64,000 nt of DNA from a virus. The stretch lies in the IMG/VR virus record IMGVR_UViG_3300047375_001083, positions 20,038 through 84,037 of that record. The stretch is one strand, 5' to 3'. Each line of letters begins with the position of its first letter. Position 1 is the stretch's first letter. The notes under the pieces are model-generated. The model was given only the letters and a program-made list of their open reading frames with translations, was not told the DNA's origin and did not search any database. Both the position numbers and the translations under genes were made by a program. This document shows, piece after piece, positions 7,152-16,120 of the stretch.

Positions 7152-10100
7152 ATGTCCAATCTTAAGAAAGAAGCGGCTACGAACCGCGAAAACTACATAA
7201 CCGCCATTAGGTTGATCGAAGATGCCATTGAATACCGCATGATTGACTCAATCGAGTCGGCATACGCTCTCCTTGAGAAAGGTGTCACAGGCGAAAACAC
7301 TCTTAGATTAGAGGTTGGTCTGAACAAGGCTCAGATCAAATCTCTCAAGAGTATGCCCAAGCCTACCAAAGTTGATCAGAATCAGCAGAAGAGAATGGTG
7401 CTTATCGTCAAGTCTCTTAAAGTTTACTACGATGCGATTGTTGCTTCACACAACAACCCTGACCCATCTCTTTCTGAGGCGGTTTCTGATCTTCAAGATA
7501 GCATTAAGAAGCTCGACGTACAGCACAACGTGTTTTTCGATGTTCAAAGAGACCTCATCAGCGCCATTAGTAACAACAGCGCGAGAACACAGATCAGTCG
7601 CCTCCTCAAGACCGTCAGAGGAAATCTGAACAATGTGAGAGAAATCGCATACGCTGCGAGGGCAACTCATGTGACGCTCAATAAGATTAAAAACACTGAT
7701 CTTCAAGAGGTCAAAGACGTTTTCGACAACGCTAGGGTGAAAGAGCTTCGCTCATTGACCGATGCGCCAACTTTAACAGATATCGTTAACGTCAGCACTA
7801 AGACTCCTCCCGATGGAAGGTCTAAAGCCTTAATCAAGTCCATGCAGAAAGTAGCCGAAGCGTATGGCTCTCCTGCGAAGACTGCGAGCGAATCTGCCGA
7901 GGTTCGGGGTCTACTTAAGTCTCTCAAAGAGAATAGGGAAAGCGGAGCTTCTCTCCCCGAGATTCTTAGAGAGCAGAACAACCTTATCGAAGAGGCGCAG
8001 ACTGAGGGCAATCTAGATAGCTCTATCGTAGAGGTTATCAAGGTCTTGAATGAGGCTAAGGTTCTCGTCACAGACGCTGAGCATAAAACTGATATCGGTG
8101 GCGATCTAGGTCTTACGAGAGAGCAAGAGGACGCGATGCTTTCTGACGGGATGACTATCATTTCTGCGGGCGCGGGATCAGGTAAGACCCGTGTTCTCTC
8201 AGGTAAGGTAGCTCACCTCATCAAAGACAAGGGAGCAGACCCTTACTCTATCCTTGCTTGTTCTTTCTCTAGGAAGTCTGCTAGTGACCTTAAGAAAAAG
8301 ATCGAGGACGCCGTAGGTAGATCACTCAAGAACATTGAGTACACTACGATTGGGCGCACCACTCACTCAATTGCGATTGAGTTTATCAACCGCTTTGACC
8401 CTTCTGCGGGAGTTAAGAAAATAGTTGATGAGTACGATCTTCTTTCTTTCGTACAGAGAGCAGTTAAGCTCGCGAAAGACACGCCCAATTCAGGCTCAAG
8501 ACCTAAGAGTGATAGCTTTTGGTCTGAGAAGATGACTCCAATGAGTGCGAGTGCAGAAAGAGACGACATCCGTGTTCTTTCTATGATCTACACCGTTGAG
8601 AATTGGCGTGAGGAGAAAGGATACGAGAAAGAAAACGTGTCTTCTGTCGTCTTGGGTATTAGAGAGAGCTATAAGAAAAACGGAGTAGGGAGCGTAACTA
8701 CCGAGAACGTCAGCCTCATTGACTCTATCTTGAAAACGTCGAGAGGCGAGAAAATCTTGGCGAGAGCTTTCGGCGGAAACCAAGAGAAAATCGACTCTTA
8801 TTCTTTCCCTAGTGCAGTGGAGAAGAAAGGAAAGAAAGCATCTACTGAGTCTGCTTGGTGGGGCATCATGGGGATGGGAAGTCAAGGGGCTGAGATTAAG
8901 ATCCCTTCAGCTAAGAAATGTCAGCTCTTCATTACTAAATGTAAGGCGCGTATGCTATCCCCTTCTGAGGCTTGGGTAAAAGTCTCAGGTAAGGGTGATC
9001 TCTTTGAGATGCAAGCGAGAGTCTATGGTGCTTATCAGCATCTCTTAAACATTGACGACCGAATGGACTTCGACGATGTTCTGATCAAAGCTACGAGGCT
9101 TCTTTCTTATAAGAAAAACCTTGATGAGATCCGCGCTCAATACAAGCACATCATTGTTGACGAAGCTCAAGACTTGAACCTTGTCCAGCACGCTTTCTTC
9201 GGCATGATTGCGGGAACATACTCAGCTAAGGGTTCTAACTCTAAGCCTGTTCCTGTGAAAGCCCCTGTAGCGACTCAGGGTACGAGCTTCACTCTCATCG
9301 GCGATGAGAATCAGAGTATCTACGGCTTCCGAGGCGCGACCTCACAAGAGTTCACGAGTAAGTCTAAGACTAATCAAGGCTCTTTCGATCTTATGTCTAT
9401 CGGGCTTAACTTCCGCTCAGGTGAGAACATTGTCAGCGCAGCCAACCGACTCGCGAGTAAGGGTCTAGGGCTTTCTTGCGTCGCTTCTTTCAAGGGTAGT
9501 CAAGACTCTATTAAGCACGAAAGAAAGAAGAACGCGAATGAGTCTGCTCGTAGCCTCGCTTCAGACATTAAGACAGCTATCACTAGTAGTGTTCAGACGA
9601 GCACACCTAGCGATTTCGGTATCGCTTGCCGAACCAACGCTGAGGTCATCCCATACGCCCTCGCTTTACTTGAGCAAGACATCCCTTTCGTATCAGGCGT
9701 AGATCCCTTCAACCACACCTCTACAAAGTCAATCATCAGAGTAATGGGCGCGTCAAGCTCAGACGTTTCTCTCAGAATGAGTGCTCTCTTCAACTCATGG
9801 AGAGATTTCGGGTACGACTTCCCAAGCTCTTTCAACGGAAAGACGCTCGGAAAAGTGGCTGACTCTTTTAAAGTAAAAGTTGAAGATCTGCCTGATCATA
9901 TCATGGATCAAGTTGACGAGGGTCAAGAAGATAACTTCTACACCCTTTTAGAAGCTCTTGGCATTGATTCTAAAGATAAGAAGAAGAACGAGATTTTTAA
10001 GTATTTGGAGATGCTTGCTCATTGGGGTGGTGAGGGTACGGCTAGACCTAAAGAGGCTTTCGACATCGCTCTCGGATATAAGCCCATCTATGAGGGAGAC

Positions 10101-10802
10101 GAAGACTTCTATGTAGAAGGACCTAATGGAAAGAAACTCCATGAAATCCTCGCTTCAAAGGTGAAGGCTTCTGACACGGAGTACCTTAGCAAGATGGTTT
10201 CTGACGGAGGTGGTGAAATTGAGCCGAGCGTCGAATCTGAAGGCGACAGTCAAGGCGACCCTGAAGAGTACAACCTTGCTCCTCTCCCTTCTCTGCGATC
10301 TCTCTTCAATAAGCATGAGAGCGTCCAAGAAGCTCTTGATAAGATTAAGGTCATGAAGAGCAAGGCTAAGAGAGGGTTCGCCAAGAGCGATGAGGATGCT
10401 GTTGTCCTCGACACCGTTCACGGTTGGAAGGGTCTTGAAGTTCCGAACCTTTACGTCCCGATGATCGAAGGCAAGTTCCCCTCAGACAAAGTGGATTTCG
10501 ACCCTATCATCCACGCTAACGAAGCTCAGGCTCAGGCTGATAAAGCAGAACAAGAGCAGAAGCTCGCCTACGTCGCAGTCACTCGCGGTATGAAGAGCGT
10601 CACGGTTCTTTCTTACGAGCAGAATGAAAAGGGAGAGGAGCTTGAGCCTTCAGAGTTCATCGGGAAGATGGGTCTTGATTGTGGCTCTAAGACGGGTTCA
10701 ACGAAGCTCGCGACAGCCCTTGAGATTCTTTCAGAGGATGTCACCATCGAGGATGACGATATGACTGACGCAGAGATCGACGAGGCGCTCAGCCTCTACT
10801 GA
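7152..10802 (+). CDS. UvrD/Rep-family superfamily 1 helicase with a long N-terminal extension
   Basis: 1216 residues. The helicase core begins near residue 325, with Walker A SAGAGSGKTRV. It is followed by IIVDEAQD (motif II), GDENQSIYGFRG (motif III), LNFRSGENI (motif IV), DTVHGWKGLE (motif V) and AYVAVTRG (motif VI), so all ATPase and 3'-5' translocase motifs are present. The first ~320 residues are helical, with no recognised domain, and are much longer than in UvrD; a partner-binding or DNA-loading role is inferred. A putative TCTTTAT box lies upstream and a strong terminator downstream, so it forms a single-gene unit. Confidence 0.92.
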   Translation: MSNLKKEAATNRENYITAIRLIEDAIEYRMIDSIESAYALLEKGVTGENTLRLEVGLNKAQIKSLKSMPKPTKVDQNQQKRMVLIVKSLKVYYDAIVASHNNPDPSLSEAVSDLQDSIKKLDVQHNVFFDVQRDLISAISNNSARTQISRLLKTVRGNLNNVREIAYAARATHVTLNKIKNTDLQEVKDVFDNARVKELRSLTDAPTLTDIVNVSTKTPPDGRSKALIKSMQKVAEAYGSPAKTASESAEVRGLLKSLKENRESGASLPEILREQNNLIEEAQTEGNLDSSIVEVIKVLNEAKVLVTDAEHKTDIGGDLGLTREQEDAMLSDGMTIISAGAGSGKTRVLSGKVAHLIKDKGADPYSILACSFSRKSASDLKKKIEDAVGRSLKNIEYTTIGRTTHSIAIEFINRFDPSAGVKKIVDEYDLLSFVQRAVKLAKDTPNSGSRPKSDSFWSEKMTPMSASAERDDIRVLSMIYTVENWREEKGYEKENVSSVVLGIRESYKKNGVGSVTTENVSLIDSILKTSRGEKILARAFGGNQEKIDSYSFPSAVEKKGKKASTESAWWGIMGMGSQGAEIKIPSAKKCQLFITKCKARMLSPSEAWVKVSGKGDLFEMQARVYGAYQHLLNIDDRMDFDDVLIKATRLLSYKKNLDEIRAQYKHIIVDEAQDLNLVQHAFFGMIAGTYSAKGSNSKPVPVKAPVATQGTSFTLIGDENQSIYGFRGATSQEFTSKSKTNQGSFDLMSIGLNFRSGENIVSAANRLASKGLGLSCVASFKGSQDSIKHERKKNANESARSLASDIKTAITSSVQTSTPSDFGIACRTNAEVIPYALALLEQDIPFVSGVDPFNHTSTKSIIRVMGASSSDVSLRMSALFNSWRDFGYDFPSSFNGKTLGKVADSFKVKVEDLPDHIMDQVDEGQEDNFYTLLEALGIDSKDKKKNEIFKYLEMLAHWGGEGTARPKEAFDIALGYKPIYEGDEDFYVEGPNGKKLHEILASKVKASDTEYLSKMVSDGGGEIEPSVESEGDSQGDPEEYNLAPLPSLRSLFNKHESVQEALDKIKVMKSKAKRGFAKSDEDAVVLDTVHGWKGLEVPNLYVPMIEGKFPSDKVDFDPIIHANEAQAQADKAEQEQKLAYVAVTRGMKSVTVLSYEQNEKGEELEPSEFIGKMGLDCGSKTGSTKLATALEILSEDVTIEDDDMTDAEIDEALSLY

Positions 10803-10838
10803 GATCATTGTCTCTGACAGGAGCTTTTCTTAAGCTCT

Positions 10839-10890
10839 AAAGGGGGGCTTGTTGGGTGGTCTTTTAGAAATGCCTAGCAAGCCCCCCTTT
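10839..10890. terminator. Bidirectional terminator hairpin between convergent genes
   Basis: A 13-bp perfect stem, rich in G/C (10839-10851 with 10878-10890), carries a 26-nt loop and has T/A-rich flanks on both sides. It separates the rightward helicase gene from the leftward MazG operon and could serve both. Confidence 0.8.
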
Positions 10891-10896
10891 CTCGTT

Positions 10897-11376
10897 TTAT
10901 CGGTCGTCTCCTGAGCCACCTAGAACTTCCCTGTTCTTTCGGCTGATGAGCTTATCCATGTTCAGCTCCGCTACTTCAGAAAGAGAACCGCCGAGCTCAT
11001 CTACGAAGCGAGCGCAGTACCAAAGGACATCACCGATTTCCTTTACCATTTGAGATCGGGTTGTGGGGCTCACTTGACCGTCTTCATCTCGGATGATCTT
11101 CTTAAGTTTCCCCGCTACTTCACCCGCTTCAGATGCGAGCCCTAAACACAGATACTCAAGGGCTCTGCTTTGAGGGTAGATAGCGGTTTGCTTAGTGAAA
11201 TCTTGATACTCATTGAAAGTAATATCTGAGTAGACGGAGGCGTTGACTTCGTTGAGATAGTCAAAGACGGCGCGCTCTTTCTCTTCTTCTGTCATGTCAT
11301 TCTTAGTGACGAGAAACTCGATCTCTTCCCTAGAGACGATGATCGTTTTCCCATCCTCATTAAAGGCGTACTTCAA
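10897..11376 (-). CDS. MazG-like nucleoside triphosphate pyrophosphohydrolase
   Basis: 159 residues. The MazG-type four-helix metal site is visible: LASEAGEVAGK (about residues 80-90) and EIGDVLWY (about residues 113-120), which supply the Glu/Asp Mg ligands. The family hydrolyses (d)NTPs to monophosphates; phage versions are thought to clean nucleotide pools or lower alarmone levels. The N-terminal ~50 residues are an extra segment. The start appears to be TTG overlapping the previous stop (TTGA), which suggests coupling. It is the last gene of the leftward block. Confidence 0.85.
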   Translation of the reverse strand: MKYAFNEDGKTIIVSREEIEFLVTKNDMTEEEKERAVFDYLNEVNASVYSDITFNEYQDFTKQTAIYPQSRALEYLCLGLASEAGEVAGKLKKIIRDEDGQVSPTTRSQMVKEIGDVLWYCARFVDELGGSLSEVAELNMDKLISRKNREVLGGSGDDR

Positions 11377-11555
11377 AGCGAATCTTCTTTCTCAATCTTA
11401 GTGAGTACACACTCATCTTCAGTCTCGTAGTAAGGCGATCCGTCCATGAACTGAGCAGTCCAATCATGGAAGCGATCTCCCCATGAATCGGGTAAGAAAG
11501 GGATGAGTGGGTGTGCGATGCAGTTATGGATCACAGAGCCGAGCCAATATCTCAT
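11373..11555 (-). CDS. 60-residue hypothetical protein
   Basis: The start at 11555 follows AGAGGATCTTG and overlaps the upstream stop (ATGA). A longer in-frame extension to 11621 would overlap the upstream gene heavily and is disfavoured. The product has a conserved-looking core, VIHNCIAHPLIPFLPDSWGDRFHD (split here only by description), with a His-Asn-Cys and a DRFHDWT element typical of small uncharacterised phage proteins. No function is assigned. Confidence 0.65.
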   Translation of the reverse strand: MRYWLGSVIHNCIAHPLIPFLPDSWGDRFHDWTAQFMDGSPYYETEDECVLTKIEKEDSL

Positions 11556-12007
11556 ACAAGATCCTCTAACAGACCCTCGTCTTCGCTCTCTTCGTCTTTC
11601 TCTGAGAGGTCGGGACGCCAATGTCCGTTACGCTCAACCTCAGAAGAGAAATAAGAGATATCAGGAGTCGTGAGGTGATATTTCATCTCGCCCGACTTCT
11701 GATCTTCCTCGCCTCCGATAAAGCAGAGCTGATGGTCGAGGAGGGAGTTTTTCTGAACGTCGTCAAGCTGATTCCAAGTGTCAGCGGCAAGCTCAATCAC
11801 GAACTGATACTCGCGCTCACCGAGAAGAGAAATAAGGGAAGGTGCTTTGGAGGTCTTACCGAGTACGGGCTGACCGCCCTTTCGGGACGCTTTCTCTTTG
11901 AAGATCACGATGATGTCGTCGCAGATATCTACGAGATGAGGGTGTGCTTGACCGATAAGATTTCTGATTTGCTCTTGGACTTGATCGCCCGCTTTCCATC
12001 TATCCAT
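11552..12007 (-). CDS. Putative phage metallopeptidase-fold protein
   Basis: 151 residues. The central region reads EYQFVIELAADTWNQL, then SLLDHQLCFI, then TTPDISYF and a GHWRPDL end. This is the layout of the 'putative phage metallopeptidase' family, in which a DHEL-type motif and a downstream Asp are metal ligands. Here the second position is Gln (DHQL) rather than Glu, so proteolytic activity may be lost. The C terminus is acidic and ends EDEGLLEDLV, similar to the tails of the SSB and RecA-like proteins in this window. Confidence 0.65.
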   Translation of the reverse strand: MDRWKAGDQVQEQIRNLIGQAHPHLVDICDDIIVIFKEKASRKGGQPVLGKTSKAPSLISLLGEREYQFVIELAADTWNQLDDVQKNSLLDHQLCFIGGEEDQKSGEMKYHLTTPDISYFSSEVERNGHWRPDLSEKDEESEDEGLLEDLV

Positions 12008-12476
12008 TGTGATGGCTCTCCTGATTTTCTGAGAGGTAGGTGATACCTCTCGATGGGTTATGGATGAGGGGGTATTTCTTTCCCCCGATGATAATGATGC
12101 ACCCTAGTAAGCTAGGGTTTTTAGGTACGACAGCGTTGCCAACTTTTCGGGTTTCAGAGATACCTAGAGAAAGCATCCTTTGCCCCGCTGTGTTACTACA
12201 TATCTGAATGATGCCCCACTGCTCTTCAGTTCCTCGATTTTTTATCATGCGCTCCATCTCTGAAAGAATATCCTCTACGGAGCACTCAATCCCCCAAGAA
12301 AGAATCGTACCTCTGACTGAAGGTGCTTCTACCCACTTAAGAAGATCAGACCCTTCTTTGGGGTTTCCCACGAGGTAAGGGAAAGACTTTTCAGGCACAG
12401 GCATTTCGAGCATGAGGGGAGTCTTATCTTTCTTCATCTGTATGATCTCTAGGATCTGAGGGTTCATCATCTTCAT
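12000..12476 (-). CDS. Hypothetical protein
   Basis: 158 residues, mixed alpha/beta, no recognised family. Hydrophobic strands near the C terminus (LLGCIIIIGGKKYPLI) suggest a compact beta-sheet rather than a membrane helix. It overlaps both neighbours (8 nt downstream, 53 nt upstream), so the exact start among the N-terminal methionines is uncertain. It is part of the leftward operon running from the sliding clamp to MazG. Confidence 0.6.
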   Translation of the reverse strand: MKMMNPQILEIIQMKKDKTPLMLEMPVPEKSFPYLVGNPKEGSDLLKWVEAPSVRGTILSWGIECSVEDILSEMERMIKNRGTEEQWGIIQICSNTAGQRMLSLGISETRKVGNAVVPKNPSLLGCIIIIGGKKYPLIHNPSRGITYLSENQESHHNG

Positions 12477-12858
12477 TTCTTTCTTCAGAGTTTATGTCAA
12501 CACCCGCGAGAACCCAAAGAAGGGCAGCGATATCAGGATACTTCGATGCTATGATACCCATGTCACCACTATTTAAGAGTTCATCGACCTCTGCCTGAAC
12601 TTCACCCTTGCTCTTTCTAGGTTGAAAGAACGGACAGGTGTTCGGAACGCTCGCGTCACAGATCATCCCCTCCCACTCATCGGGTTTATCTGAATCCATG
12701 AGGCACACATGGAAAAGAGGTTCGGAAGCACTACCTCTCACGACACCACTGTGCTTACAGTTACAGGGCTTCTTTGAGGTAGCTTTCCGCATCTCTTTCT
12801 GAGTGATGCGGTGTTTCACTTGCTTGAGCTTGTGTTTGATCTTTCCTTCAGATTTCAT
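12424..12858 (-). CDS. Cysteine-rich putative zinc-binding protein
   Basis: 144 residues with a very basic N terminus (residues 1-30) followed by a cysteine cluster: CNCKH (about residues 33-37), HVCLM (about 50-54), CD (about 67) and CPFF (about 75-78). The last resembles small phage proteins that bind one zinc through four to five cysteines. The C-terminal 60 residues are acidic and helical. It starts 3 nt after the stop of the upstream Rad50-like half, so it is co-translated with recombination genes. Confidence 0.7.
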   Translation of the reverse strand: MKSEGKIKHKLKQVKHRITQKEMRKATSKKPCNCKHSGVVRGSASEPLFHVCLMDSDKPDEWEGMICDASVPNTCPFFQPRKSKGEVQAEVDELLNSGDMGIIASKYPDIAALLWVLAGVDINSEERNEDDEPSDPRDHTDEER

Positions 12859-12861
12859 AGC

Positions 12862-13479
12862 TCAACTCATCTCGGTGAACACCGCTCCGTTTTTCGTAGC
12901 TTTGACCTTGTATGATCGGTCAGCACTATCGGCTAGAGAGGTGTTGTGGGAAACACATAATATATCCATGTCCAATCTTGAACATAGAGCCTTTAAGAAA
13001 TCGACGAGGAGTTCCACGCGATTCTCATCTACGGCGGGGAAAGTCTCATCGAGAACGAGGACAGGTCTAAGACCTCTCTTAAGTAAGAGCGAGACGCGCA
13101 ACAGGAGGCTCTGTACTGTACTCACAGCGCCTCCAAATGTGTCAAGCCCCTCTCCCTCTACTTCGATACCATCCTTGCCCTTAACGACCGTTTTAAGACG
13201 GACAGAGACTTTTCCTCTGATCTTTGTGATCTCAGCTACCTGACTGATATCTTGCTCAGGGAAGATTGCTTTCAACCCCTCATCAAGTAGTGCGATATAC
13301 GTCTTAACACCCTCCTCGACTTCTTTCTCTGCGAGGAGGTCAAGCACTCCCTGTGCTTGTTGTTTGACATCTAAGTCTGACTCAAGGATCGCGATCTCAA
13401 GATCGAGGTTATTGACTTTCTTCTGCTCTGTTTCTTGAAGGGTCTTTACCTTAAGAAAGCGTTCCTTGAGTGTATACAT
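12862..13479 (-). CDS. C-terminal half of a split Rad50/SbcC-type ATPase
   Basis: 205 residues. It starts with a coiled-coil arm (residues 1-60), then an ABC-type head lobe. The visible motifs are a degenerate signature motif in FGGAVSTVQSLLL (about residues 115-127), Walker B LVLDETFPAVDE (about residues 140-151) and the H-loop CVSHN (about residues 175-179). Walker A is absent, and it is found in the gene at 17922-19052, which has the N-terminal half. The two products could assemble a functional head with the Mre11-like nuclease at 16960-17934. Its upstream neighbour is the sliding clamp. Confidence 0.85.
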   Translation of the reverse strand: MYTLKERFLKVKTLQETEQKKVNNLDLEIAILESDLDVKQQAQGVLDLLAEKEVEEGVKTYIALLDEGLKAIFPEQDISQVAEITKIRGKVSVRLKTVVKGKDGIEVEGEGLDTFGGAVSTVQSLLLRVSLLLKRGLRPVLVLDETFPAVDENRVELLVDFLKALCSRLDMDILCVSHNTSLADSADRSYKVKATKNGAVFTEMS

Positions 13480-13483
13480 TAGC

Positions 13484-14743
13484 TTATAACATCCAACCTA
13501 AGATTGACACGATTTCGACACCGCTAGAGGTCGATTGCTTGAAGAGCATATAACCGCGCTTCTCTCCCTCTCGGTTACAGCCGAATGTGATTATATCGGA
13601 AGTCACATCTAGGCTTCGCTTCATGTAGCTCAGATTAAAGTGGAAAGAGTCAATGTCCTCTCCCTCTGTCTCGCCTTTCTTATCCTCAAGCAGACGTGAG
13701 GCATACAGGCGCTCCTCGATGTCTTCAATCGTGTTGAGGTCAAAGTCATCTGTAAGCTCCACGCTCAGACTAACAGGGTCGAGGTTATACGAGATTACAC
13801 TGCGTCCGTTGTAGGCATCCATCTCTAGGCGAGGGGGAGAAAGAGTCTCGGCCTCCGCGTCAATGAGCTTTACTTTCATGTTGGAACCATCAGCGCCCGA
13901 AGAAAGAAACTTAAGCGCGTTGGAGAAGTCAGCCTTCTTAATACGCCATACACGGCGAGGTGTCCAATCAAACGCATCCATGTATTTCTGAGTGATAACT
14001 GTAGGCATGTCAAATGGTACATCCATAAGACCGAAGATTGCCCCGTCCTCAGCTTTGAGAAACACTGCCTTGTCTGACTTAGAAACCTCAACAGAGTGAC
14101 CCTCATGAGCCTTTAAGAACTTGACTGCGGGAGACACGTCCTTGAGGTGGAACTTGACTTCTAGGTCTTTGAAGCCCTCAGACTTAGCCATAGAAAGACC
14201 AAACCCATCACACGAGAAAGCCATACCATCTTTGACGTAGACCTGAGCGAGCTCAGGGCGTCGAGCCTCATCGGTAGACGCGAAAGGCTTAGAGATGAGG
14301 AGAGTGTCATGGAGCACACCTGAAGGGACTTCAGACTGCTTCTGAGCGTCCTTGAGCATATCTCTCCAAGGGGGAAACACTGTAGGATCGAGACTAGACA
14401 GATCGACAGTTCCCTTGTCGGAGACGATAGAAACCTGACCCTCTGAAATAGAGATAGAAAGAAGACCTTCTACTGCATCAATCGCTTGAAGCACGCGCTT
14501 ACCTTCAATAGTAAATGCTTGAAAGGCGCTCTCTGTCTCACCATCGTCATTCTCAACCTCATCGACTTTTGCTCCCTTGAGCGGAATAGAGGAGTAAATG
14601 CGCGGTGGGTTACACGCAGAAACGAAAACTTCGCCACTCACGCTTTCAAATAAGAAATGTGAGGTGATGTCAGGCCCGCTTCCGAGCGTCGCCTGTGCGA
14701 TTGAAAGAGTTTCCTTCAAGTCATTCTTAGATATCTTCATCAT
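13484..14743 (-). CDS. dnaN: Sliding clamp (DNA polymerase III beta-like)
   Basis: 419 residues, close to bacterial DnaN in size (~366) but divergent. A repeated clamp-domain signature is visible: the segment KPFASTDEARRPELAQVYV, followed by a DGFGLSMAK turn, matches the 'sateatRp.L.gv...DgyRL' pattern of beta clamps. Three roughly equal lobes are plausible. The clamp tethers polymerase to DNA and also recruits repair factors. The clamp loader is encoded elsewhere in the window (27655, 50241 and 50822). The start overlaps the upstream coiled-coil gene by 4 nt. Confidence 0.8.
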   Translation of the reverse strand: MMKISKNDLKETLSIAQATLGSGPDITSHFLFESVSGEVFVSACNPPRIYSSIPLKGAKVDEVENDDGETESAFQAFTIEGKRVLQAIDAVEGLLSISISEGQVSIVSDKGTVDLSSLDPTVFPPWRDMLKDAQKQSEVPSGVLHDTLLISKPFASTDEARRPELAQVYVKDGMAFSCDGFGLSMAKSEGFKDLEVKFHLKDVSPAVKFLKAHEGHSVEVSKSDKAVFLKAEDGAIFGLMDVPFDMPTVITQKYMDAFDWTPRRVWRIKKADFSNALKFLSSGADGSNMKVKLIDAEAETLSPPRLEMDAYNGRSVISYNLDPVSLSVELTDDFDLNTIEDIEERLYASRLLEDKKGETEGEDIDSFHFNLSYMKRSLDVTSDIITFGCNREGEKRGYMLFKQSTSSGVEIVSILGWML

Positions 14744-15012
14744 AGGTTTCTAATCCTGTCTTCTATGGTGGTGATGATTTCTTCAGCTTCTTCAAGCTCT
14801 TGTTTAAATTTAGCGAGTGCGAGGTCGCGCTCTGATCTCAGGCGCTCTATTTCAGCGTCTAGGTCTGAGGGGTCAAGACCCATTTCAGAAAGGCGAGTGT
14901 CGATCTCTCCGAGAGCAGATTTGGCAGACTCTAGCTTACCGCTGAGTTTGGCTTTACGGCTCTCGATTTCGTCTCGTCTTTCTACTAGGTCTTGGACTGT
15001 AGGTTCAGACAT
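14740..15012 (-). CDS. Small coiled-coil protein
   Basis: 90 residues, almost wholly a heptad-type coiled coil rich in Glu, Arg and Leu. First gene of the operon with the sliding clamp and the Rad50 C-terminal half. A TTCTGATAT box at 15046-15059 lies 34 nt upstream. The function is unknown; it may bridge clamp and ATPase components. The ribosome binding site GGAGAAAGG is present. Confidence 0.75.
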   Translation of the reverse strand: MSEPTVQDLVERRDEIESRKAKLSGKLESAKSALGEIDTRLSEMGLDPSDLDAEIERLRSERDLALAKFKQELEEAEEIITTIEDRIRNL

Positions 15013-15045
15013 AAGTCTTTCCTTTCTCCGAGATTAGGGGAGCTA

Positions 15046-15059
15046 GGATATATCAGAAA
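15046..15059 (-). promoter_or_regulatory. TTCTGATAT-box putative promoter for the sliding-clamp operon
   Basis: On the minus strand the sequence reads TTTCTGATATATCC, 34 nt before the ATG at 15012. It matches the boxes found before the SSB, RecD-like and delta' genes. No TTGACA-like -35 element was seen. Confidence 0.6.
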
Positions 15060-15075
15060 ATAAGGAGGGCTGAGC

Positions 15076-16059
15076 TTATTTTTTCACACCAAAAGACAGA
15101 TCTAAGAATCCTGTTTCTCCCCTGTCTTTAAGTGGGTCGGGTGTGCTTGTTCTTCTTAACCCTCTCTTGGCTGCGTTTCTTTGCTTTTGGGCTTGGCGCT
15201 CTTCGCATACAGACTCGTAGACACACATTGTGCAGTGCTTCGGGACAGGGTTGGGCTCGAACACACCTCTGTGGATCGCCTTGCTTGTCTCTACCGCTTC
15301 TTTCGCGAGTCTCTTAATGTCGCTGATATCGCAGTCTACCTCAATGAACCCTGTCCAATCCTCTCTGTATTTCTCATCAACGTGGCTGAGGTTTCCAGGT
15401 GGATTGTCTGAAGGATATCGAAAGTAAAAGAAACCGAGACGATGAGGCATCTGACCATACTGTAAACGGAAACAGAGCGCATACCACCTGAGCTGATCCT
15501 CATCCTCATATTTCCCTGGCGTTGAGGCGTTCTTTCCATCAAGAATATGGATTTGATCTTGTTTGTCTCGATACACAAGATCCGCGATCCCTGACGCATT
15601 GAAATACTTGTTCACTGAGGGTGTCATCTTAAGCTCTGACTTGTTCCACACTCCGAGCAAGCGGTTCTCTTTCATTATTCTGAGGTAGTTGAGCGCACCT
15701 TTCACGCAGATGTCGATGCAGTCTTCTCGCGTCATGTACGTCCACAGACAGTAGCGCCTCTGTTCCTCAAAAACGAACTCTTTCCGAGCGATCTCCTCAA
15801 CCTTTTGAGGGAGATTCTTAGGTTCTTTCCAAAGCTCATGGTTATAAAGGTCTTCAACCACCTTAGAAAGCACACTACCCATCAATAGGTGATGCTCAGA
15901 CTGTCTCTGATCTTCAGGGGGGAGTGGCTTTCGCTTTCCTTGTCCAGCTCCGAGATCATGGAGTGGGTGACCCTTATGCCAAAGGAACTTCTGAGGACAT
16001 TCCCTCATCATCTTAACGTGTGACCAATATAGGTTCTTCATCTCGTCGTCCTGATTCAA
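15076..16059 (-). CDS. RecB-family PD-(D/E)XK nuclease with a probable Fe-S cluster
   Basis: 327 residues. The nuclease core has GIADLVYR (about residues 157-164), ILDGKN (about 172-177, the D-x-K active-site strand) and a following DQLRWYALCF helix (motif IV). A cysteine near the N terminus (MRECPQKF) plus CTMCVYESVC near residue 277 match the iron-sulfur staple of AddB/Cas4-type exonucleases. The start is TTG with AGGAGGT 7 nt upstream; an ATG six codons later lacks such a site. A variant TTCCGATATG promoter box precedes it. Likely role: DNA end processing with RecA. Confidence 0.88.
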   Translation of the reverse strand: MNQDDEMKNLYWSHVKMMRECPQKFLWHKGHPLHDLGAGQGKRKPLPPEDQRQSEHHLLMGSVLSKVVEDLYNHELWKEPKNLPQKVEEIARKEFVFEEQRRYCLWTYMTREDCIDICVKGALNYLRIMKENRLLGVWNKSELKMTPSVNKYFNASGIADLVYRDKQDQIHILDGKNASTPGKYEDEDQLRWYALCFRLQYGQMPHRLGFFYFRYPSDNPPGNLSHVDEKYREDWTGFIEVDCDISDIKRLAKEAVETSKAIHRGVFEPNPVPKHCTMCVYESVCEERQAQKQRNAAKRGLRRTSTPDPLKDRGETGFLDLSFGVKK

Positions 16060-16093
16060 ATCTGTTACCTCCTACAATACCGAATCTAGGACT

Positions 16094-16107
16094 ACTCATA
16101 TCGGAAC
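16094..16107 (-). promoter_or_regulatory. TTCCGATAT-box, variant putative promoter for the RecB-like nuclease
   Basis: The minus strand reads GTTCCGATATGAGT, 35 nt before the TTG start at 16059. It differs by one base from the TTCTGATAT boxes, and its GATATGAGTAG tail closely resembles the box before dnaX at 27607-27621. Confidence 0.5.
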
Positions 16108-16120
16108 AAGGTAAGACAGA

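Noticed and set aside
8363-8885. Reverse-strand frames inside the UvrD-like helicase gene
   Set aside because: They overlap the conserved helicase coding frame completely and have no translation signals.
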